The notes under the pieces: generated by a model
The model's database searches: none
Seen by the model: only the letters and a program-made list of their open reading frames with translations
Told to the model about the DNA's origin: nothing
Position numbers and translations under genes: made by a program
In this document: one piece after another, positions 58,001 through 64,000 of the stretch
Layout: each line of letters starts with the position of its first letter
Position numbering within the stretch: position 1 is the stretch's first letter
Assembly: GCA_002989075.1 (NCBI GenBank)
Contig: PSQN01000003.1
Coordinates: 2,050,340 to 2,114,339, forward strand
Source of the DNA: Arthonia radiata
Taxonomy: Eukaryota > Ascomycota > Arthoniomycetes > Arthoniales > Arthoniaceae
Direction: 5' to 3'
DNA: 64,000 nucleotides

Positions 58001-61000
58001 GTAAAAAGCTACTAGTCTAAGCTTCCCTTTCTTATTATTTTAACTTATATATACTTCAATCGTATAGTTTAACGCGTCTATTTCTATAATAATTAGCAGG
58101 TTAGAGTTAAATATTGCTAATATAGACTCGATCTTAAAAGCTTTTTTAAGCTCTTTAAATACTAATTGTTCTTTTTACGTTTAAAAGAATTCTATCAATT
58201 ATTTTATTTATTAAGATAGCGGTACTATAATTCGGCTAAAGTTGGATATCTATTATCTATAATAATTAGCGAAGTTAAGAAACTATTGCAGTTATTTTAT
58301 ATTTTTTAGTGTAGGCTAGATTAAAATAGATTAAATCTTTAAATCTTTTATTTAGAGACTGTGCTCAATAATTATAAATCTAAGAAATTTAACAGATTGT
58401 CAATAAAACTAGATTTTCTTGATATTAATTTATAAATCGGTACGCACTAATTTTTCTAATACCTTCTTCATATATTTCTTATATTCTTTTAGTATACAGC
58501 TATATACTAGAATATCGTTTTAATAAGTAGTTATAACTATATTTAAATAATTACTAAGTATATTGTTAATTAGTTTCTAAAATAATACTAATACGTTTAT
58601 AAGCTTAAAGAGTATAACGCAATACTTAAAAAGTTTGTATCTAGTACGGATAGCTGTTTTCTATTCTTTACCTTTCTTTATATAAATAAGGTTGTAGGCT
58701 CCTTATAAGTTAAACTTAGTAAACTATTGTACGTTATATAATTAGTCTATAATTTCGTTAATATGTAATAAAGGATATCGATTTTTAATAATTACTTTAT
58801 TTAATTGTCTATAATTTATATAAAGTCGTAGTTTACTATTCTTTTTTAGTACAAAGAATATCGAATATTCGGCTAGTAATGTTAATTTTTAGATAAAGCC
58901 TTTCTTAAGGTTTTTATTAAGATAGTCGCAGAGCGCTTAATTTTCTGCTTCTAATAGAGAGTATATTAGATTAAATATTAGCGTTTTATCTTTTTATAAA
59001 GGTATTGTATAATCTTACAGTTTATATTCTAGAAGAGCTAAGTTTAGCTTAGCTTTCTTGAACAGGTATTAGAATTAATTATATTTCTTAAATATCTTAG
59101 CGATTAACTAAGTCTCTGCTGTTATATAGAATCGTTAACGTACAGTCGTTTTTTATTTATACTTATATATAGTTAACTACAGACGAGATACTATATTAGA
59201 CTTTTTTTATAGAATATCTAAGTATCGAAGTATAGTAGTACTAACCTATATAAGTTCTTTATTGCGCTCCTTATCTTTACTACTAAAACTAGCTTATAGA
59301 GTATCTATTCTATAGAACGACTCTTATTTAGAGTACTTATATCTAGTAAAGAGAAGTTTCTTAGTTCTTTAATTTACTTTTAGGTTATATTGTTATAACT
59401 AAGGTATACTTAGTACTATACGATACTAGTTAATATCTATAATATTATAAGTAATTTCTTCTTAATAGTTCTCGATAGTTATATTTATTAGTAATATTTT
59501 GTAGTTAGCTCTTTTCTCTGTCTCTTAGAATTTAAATAGTACGTAGAGTAATTTCTTCTTGTATATTTATATTTAGTACTTTTTAACGTAGCGTATTAAA
59601 ATAAAGTTATTTATTGCGTCTAAATTAATTATAACTTTAATGTTTCTGTAGTTTATTGTTACCCGAGTATATAAATATATTCTATAGGCAGTTAAGCTTA
59701 CGTAGAGCTAGGCTTTTAGAGAGTTTAACCGTTAAATAGGTTAGTACTACTACCCTTGAAGCAGTCGATCTAGTCTTTTTTCTGTTAATTATATACGTTC
59801 TAGAGTATTTTAAGTACCGAAATCTATTGTCGGTTAATTTATTATAAGAATTCTTGTATAAAATGTTTTAATACTACTTTTATTATAACGTTTAGCTTAT
59901 TATTTACAATCTTTACTTTAATTATACAATTATTGTTAGTTAAAACTTATTGTATCTATAAATTATATATTGTTAGTTAAAGATATTAGTACTAACTATA
60001 CAACTCTAAACCTTTAATAAGACAGTTTACTAGTCGTTATAAGTATAAGTAAATATATTTTAGAATATTATTAATATCTTTCTTAGCGCTTAACTTTCTA
60101 TTGTAAAAGGCTAACTAACAAAGTCTTTATATTATTTCTTTCTAACGGATTAGAGTTTGTTTTTCTTAATTAGTATTGTCTTTAAGAGAGAATTCTATAC
60201 TATTAGAATCTACTTTTTTGTCTTTAAGTTATTGTCTTGTCTATAACGTGTTATAGATACTATCTTACTTAGCCTCTACAATATATTCTTCCTTAAATTT
60301 CTTTTAAGTCTTTAAGTAAGGTAACCTAGATCGTCCTTAAATAAGACCTAGTTCTTGTATTAAACCTTGTTTTAGAGATATTAGTTTCTTTAGCTACTAT
60401 CTTAATCTCTATTTATCGGATTTATAAATCGTATAATCGTTATTATAGCACGCGGTTTAGAATAGTGTTTTATATAGTATAACAGTATTCTATATTTAAT
60501 GCCTCGGAATAGTGTAGTTAATGTTGTTTTAGTTCTATAAATTCTATTGTTTCTGTCTTATTTGTCGTTCCCTTATTTCTCCCTATAACTTATTGTCGGA
60601 ATCCTAATTCTAGTAAAGTTTGTATAGATTTAGTTGGTTTTTCTTTCTTAGGTCCTTTAAGATTAGTTAGGGTAGGTCTATTCTTAATTTTAGATAGTCG
60701 AACGCTCGTCTTTATACAGAGTTTAGGCTAGTAAGATATTCTAGCTAAAAGTCTTCTGTATATATAAGTAAGCTTATCTAATTTAGACGTTAATTGAGTC
60801 GTTTTTTAGCTATAATAACTAGGATAGTTATATTGAACTACTATCGTAGCGAGTAGAGTTTCTAAGATCGGTTGTTATTGTATTTACTTTGTCTAGTACT
60901 ATTAAACTGTTGTTTCTTAAAACAGTATTTTTTAACTTAATGCCCTAGTTTTCTACAATATAAGCATAGCTTGTTCTTTATTCTATGTTCTCTTTCTTAA

Positions 61001-61097
61001 TTATTTAGTTTTCCTCGAGGTTTTGTAAAATTTAACTTTATTAAATTACCTCAGTCTTATCGTAAGTTCGCTCGATTCTTTATTCTATAGAACCTGT
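55005..61097 (-). mobile_element. Ty3/gypsy chromovirus relic (family A), nearly full internal region
   Basis: This copy is in reverse orientation with its 3' LTR at 55,005-55,272 (268 bp). Then come the opposite-strand coding-like region (about 55,540-56,050), chromodomain (about 56,270-56,430), integrase (about 56,700-57,500), RNase H (about 57,760-58,140), reverse transcriptase (about 58,380-58,920), protease (about 59,420-59,680) and gag with its zinc-knuckle relic (about 60,940-60,990). Homology to the left copy ends at about 61,097 inside gag, and no 5' LTR in matching orientation follows. It is heavily RIP-degraded with very many breaks. Confidence 0.8.
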
Positions 61098-61300
61098 ATT
61101 ACGAACGCTAAGCCTGAAACGGCTAAGCGAACCCCCGAGCATTAACACCTACTACTCGCTAGAACGCTAACAGGTACTAGCGCACCTTTAGCCAATAAGA
61201 CCTCTTTGACCGACAGCGGCTAAAGCGGGTACATTGGGCTAAAAAGCCGCGGTTACCTATAAGAATACTAGCGGCTATAGCGGCTCTAAAGAACCTTTCT
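61098..61300. other. GC-richer insert of unknown origin inside the RIP tract
   Basis: About 200 bases with clearly higher GC than their surroundings, rich in AGCGGCT/GGCTAA-like words, and containing an imperfect palindrome at about 61,102-61,133 (arms GAACGCTAAGCC and GGCTAAGCGAAC). It replaces the expected 5' end of the gypsy copy and abuts a forward gypsy LTR fragment. It has no match elsewhere in the window. Confidence 0.45.
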
Positions 61301-61529
61301 TGTATTTTAGATTATATAGCTAGACTAATAGCCGACCTTAAGATAAACTTTAGTCTATTAACTTAATATCTGAATATAAGTTTCTTAATCTTATTTAAAT
61401 AACGTACTTTATCTTCTATCTACTTTAGTTAAGCTTCTCTTATCTTTAGTAATCTATCTCGCCTCTCCTATCTTTTAGTCTTTAGTATACAAGATACCTA
61501 CTACTAAGGTTAATAAGTATATAAGGTAA
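61301..61529 (+). repeat. Gypsy family-A LTR fragment, forward orientation
   Basis: It is homologous to 13,291-13,557 from its TGTATTTTAG start but lacks the last 30 or so bases, where it joins Copia LTR sequence. Its orientation is opposite to the two gypsy copies on its left, so it is not their 5' LTR in a simple arrangement. Confidence 0.7.
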
Positions 61530-62328
61530 TTAAGACGGTAATTCTGTCTATCTAAAACTGTTAGTCTCTAAGTCTATTCCGTGTTGTCTTAGACTACGGG
61601 CCAGCTGTCTAGGACGGATCGTACAATGCTTCTTTTTGTCCGAGGCCCGGGTTACTAGGCTCGACCCTTTAGATAAAAGGCTTGTTCTATTTTAGGCCGA
61701 GACAGCTAGTAGGACCTATCCAATACTTTAGGCCTCTAGAGGTTCTAGCTAACTAGCTAGTTAGTTAATTTCTAATATACCTTCTTAATCGACTAGTTGT
61801 TTTAGCCGGATTGTAAGCTAATTTAAGTTCTAAACGTTAGTATTTTAGCTAAGTCGATCGGTTTTGTTAAACCGTCTGCTAATTGTTTCTTTATAGAAAC
61901 GTATTTAAGCTCTGTTTAACCTGCCTGAACGTTTTCTCTAATATAGTGATACTATATATTAATATGCTTAGATTTAGCTCGGAAGGTAGGGTTTTTTGTA
62001 AGTTCTTTTATCGAATTGCTGTCGGTAAGTAATAGTTTTACCGACAAAACTAGGGTCTCCGGTCTAATTTAACCGGCTTGCCCGGATAAATATATACTTG
62101 CTTGGTGCGTTAGAGCCCGCCGAGTCTTTTTATCCGCAGACTTTTTAAAAGTACCCGCTAAAACGGTAGTAATCGAATTTTCTTTAAAAATTCCGGACAG
62201 TTTAGTAGCAATTAATCGGATAAATAACTATTCCTTTATAGCTTCTTTAAGAGCTATATATTCGGCCTTATAAAAGCTTAAGGCGACCGTTTTTTGTAGC
62301 TTCGAATTCTAGCTAAGGGCTCCGTTTC
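61530..62328 (-). mobile_element. Ty1/Copia relic, 3' end of pol plus truncated LTR
   Basis: In reverse orientation, 61,778-62,328 encodes the C-terminal RNase H region of a Copia polyprotein (recognisable AEYIALKEAIKE and KQLADGLTKP motifs). 61,530-61,777 is the adjoining LTR, cut short relative to the 507-bp solo LTR at 14,425. The element is interrupted at 62,329 by the insertion of another Copia. It is broken and moderately RIP-affected. Confidence 0.8.
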
Positions 62329-62834
62329 TGTTGGAAATTAACCAACTAGCTGGTTAGCCGGAACCCTTAGGGGCCTGGAGTATTGGATAGGTCCTACCAG
62401 CTGTCCCGGCCTAGAATAGAACAAGCCTTTTACCTAAAGGATTGGGCCTAGTAGCCTGGGCCTAGAATAAAAAGGAGCATTGCACGACCCATCCTAGATA
62501 GCTAGCCCGTAGTCTAAGACAATACAGAATAGACTAAGACTAATAGTTTTAGATAGACGGAATTACCGTCTTATGCGGTAAGTTACGGGTTATCTGGCCT
62601 CTATCAAAAAAACAGATATCTAGTAAGTTTTGTACGGGCCGCTAGACTTAGATATATAAGCTAGAATCCCTCTAGAGGATTTTAGCTAACAAGACAGACA
62701 ACATAACAATAGCTTTTCCTTGCTACTGAGTATTGTACCTGTATTAAGCCTAAGTATTGTACCAGTCTCAAGCTGGTCTCGTCTTCCTACTCTTTGTAGT
62801 AGTATCCTTCTTCTTCTCTGCCACCTGTTTAACA
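62329..62834 (+). repeat. 5' LTR of the younger Copia element
   Basis: A 506-bp LTR, homologous end to end with the solo LTR at 14,425-14,931 (opposite orientation). The start is set by TGTTGGAAATTAACC and the end by the primer-binding site that begins at 62,835. Confidence 0.85.
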
Positions 62835-64000
62835 GGTTATAAGCCCGGGTTAGCACCAATTCCTTTCGAATTTCCTTTTTAGAAAATATTTCCTCTACAA
62901 CACCTATCGGCACCTCCGGACGATCCTATTACCAATCGACTCTAAATTTTGAGTCCAATTTAACTATTAGAACAGAATTTCTTTTTTTTGGGAATCTCTG
63001 ACCATACATTCGGCTATAAACTCCTCTCACAAGATCCCTAAACTTAAGGGCTCTACTAATTGGGACATTTGGTCGATTCGAATGGAGGCCCTTTTAACTA
63101 AAAAGGGCTATAGTGATGTTATAATCCCTTTTTCTGGCTATTTAGCTAGAGATATTACCGAAGCTAGCCGCCAGGAACGGTCGATAAGGGTAGCAGCCCT
63201 TATTTAACTAACTCTAGAGGACGGTCCCCTTATTCAAACAAAGGGGATTTATAATTCTCTAGAGCTTTGAGATAGCCTAAAAAGGTTATACGAATCGAAA
63301 GGTTTTAGTTCCGAGTTTCTAATTTGCAAGGAGCTCTTTAGCACTACACTAGGCAAGGTAAAAAACCTTGAGCTTTACCTCGCTAAAATTAGACAATTAA
63401 CGGACGATTTGGCAACCCGAGGACTAGTACTACTCAACAAGGTGGTAGCTGCCTACGTCCTCCACAATCTGACCCCCAAATACGAGCACACGGTGGCTAT
63501 TATTAGCCAAAGCTACCGGCAAACGACTAGCGATATAAGTCTACAGGACTTATTTAGTTAACTTATAGACGAGTCTCGCCGAATCCGCGGTAGTACCCCA
63601 GCAGAAAAGGTTTTTACTGCAATAGACAACAAATCGACGCAAAGGACCGGAGAACAATTAAAACCTCCAAGTAAAAACCAAGAAAAATGCCCCTTTTGCA
63701 ACAAAAAGGGGCATAAACCGGCAACTTGTTGGAAAAAATATCCAAACCTCCGGCCAAATTCCAACAAAAGCTCTAAAAACACCGATTTTTTAATGTTTTC
63801 TGTACACAGTTCCAACCTACAAGAAGAACAATGCTTTATAGCATTACTAGACAGAGTCAATCACTCTACTAATTCTTAGATCCTCGATATAGACTCAACA
63901 AGCTATATTTGCTCGAATATTGACCTTCTAACGGATATCCGGCTAACTAACCGAATTATTTGTTGGGGAGGAGGGAAGTTAATCCGAGCCTTACAGACAG
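62329..64000 (+). mobile_element. Ty1/Copia element, 5' part, the youngest repeat in the window
   Basis: The 5' LTR is at 62,329-62,834, TGTTGG...TTTAACA. It is followed at once by a primer-binding site resembling the complement of the initiator tRNA-Met anticodon arm (half-tRNA priming, as known for Copia). Gag follows from about 63,000 with a CCHC knuckle at 63,689-63,729 (CPFCNKKGHKPATC), and the protease begins near 63,880. The element continues past the window. It has only a few breaks in the visible part and little TA bias, so it is much younger than the other repeats. It is inserted in the RNase H region of the - strand Copia, and GTTTC at 62,324-62,328 would be its target-site sequence. 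Confidence 0.85.

Overview
The window looks like nuclear DNA of a filamentous ascomycete (Pezizomycotina, plausibly a Dothideomycete; the class is a guess). It holds compact genes with 46-66 nt introns (one of 157 nt), GT-AG ends and CTRAY-like branch points. The repeats are extremely AT-rich and TA-rich with few CA/TG steps, which is the footprint expected of repeat-induced point mutation (RIP). No tRNA, rRNA or CRISPR array was recognised.

Layout. Bases 1 to about 15.2 kb are RIP-degraded LTR-retrotransposon relics: two Ty3/gypsy chromoviruses on the + strand and a solo Copia LTR with intact 5-bp target-site duplications. From about 15.2 to 51.64 kb lies a gene island with normal base composition. 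Beyond 51.64 kb comes a second RIP tract: two copies of the same gypsy family as on the left, now on the - strand, a gypsy LTR fragment, a - strand Copia 3' end, and a much better preserved + strand Copia inserted into it that runs off the window. The island is therefore bracketed by related repeats in opposite orientation.

Genes of the island, left to right: a short-chain dehydrogenase/reductase without the usual active-site lysine; VPS53 (GARP tethering complex); a GPI-anchored Cu-only superoxide dismutase; a decayed ARF-like GTPase; an acidic/low-complexity hypothetical; a GH31 glycosidase; a CUE-CCCH-CCCH-Smr RNA-surveillance protein; a GH18 chitinase-like protein with a degenerate catalytic motif; Yth1/CPSF30; a vezatin/Inp2-like membrane protein; the large chain of arginine-pathway carbamoyl-phosphate synthase; two small membrane proteins; and, next to the right-hand RIP tract, three tandem paralogues of an unrecognised membrane-protein family.

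Most of the island is scattered housekeeping (trafficking, mRNA 3'-end processing, arginine synthesis, cell-wall and sugar metabolism) with no sign of an operon-like pathway or secondary-metabolite cluster. The accessory part is 42-51 kb. The best candidate for something undescribed is the tandem trio at 45.8-50.4 kb. The three genes share both intron positions and phases and the architecture 'basic/disordered N-terminus, beta-rich domain, Ala/Gly-rich zipper, transmembrane segment, cationic tail', although their sequences have diverged strongly.

Exon structures were worked out by hand from splice consensus, reading-frame continuity and protein-family continuity. Where exon lengths are given, the joined exons sum to a whole number of codons.
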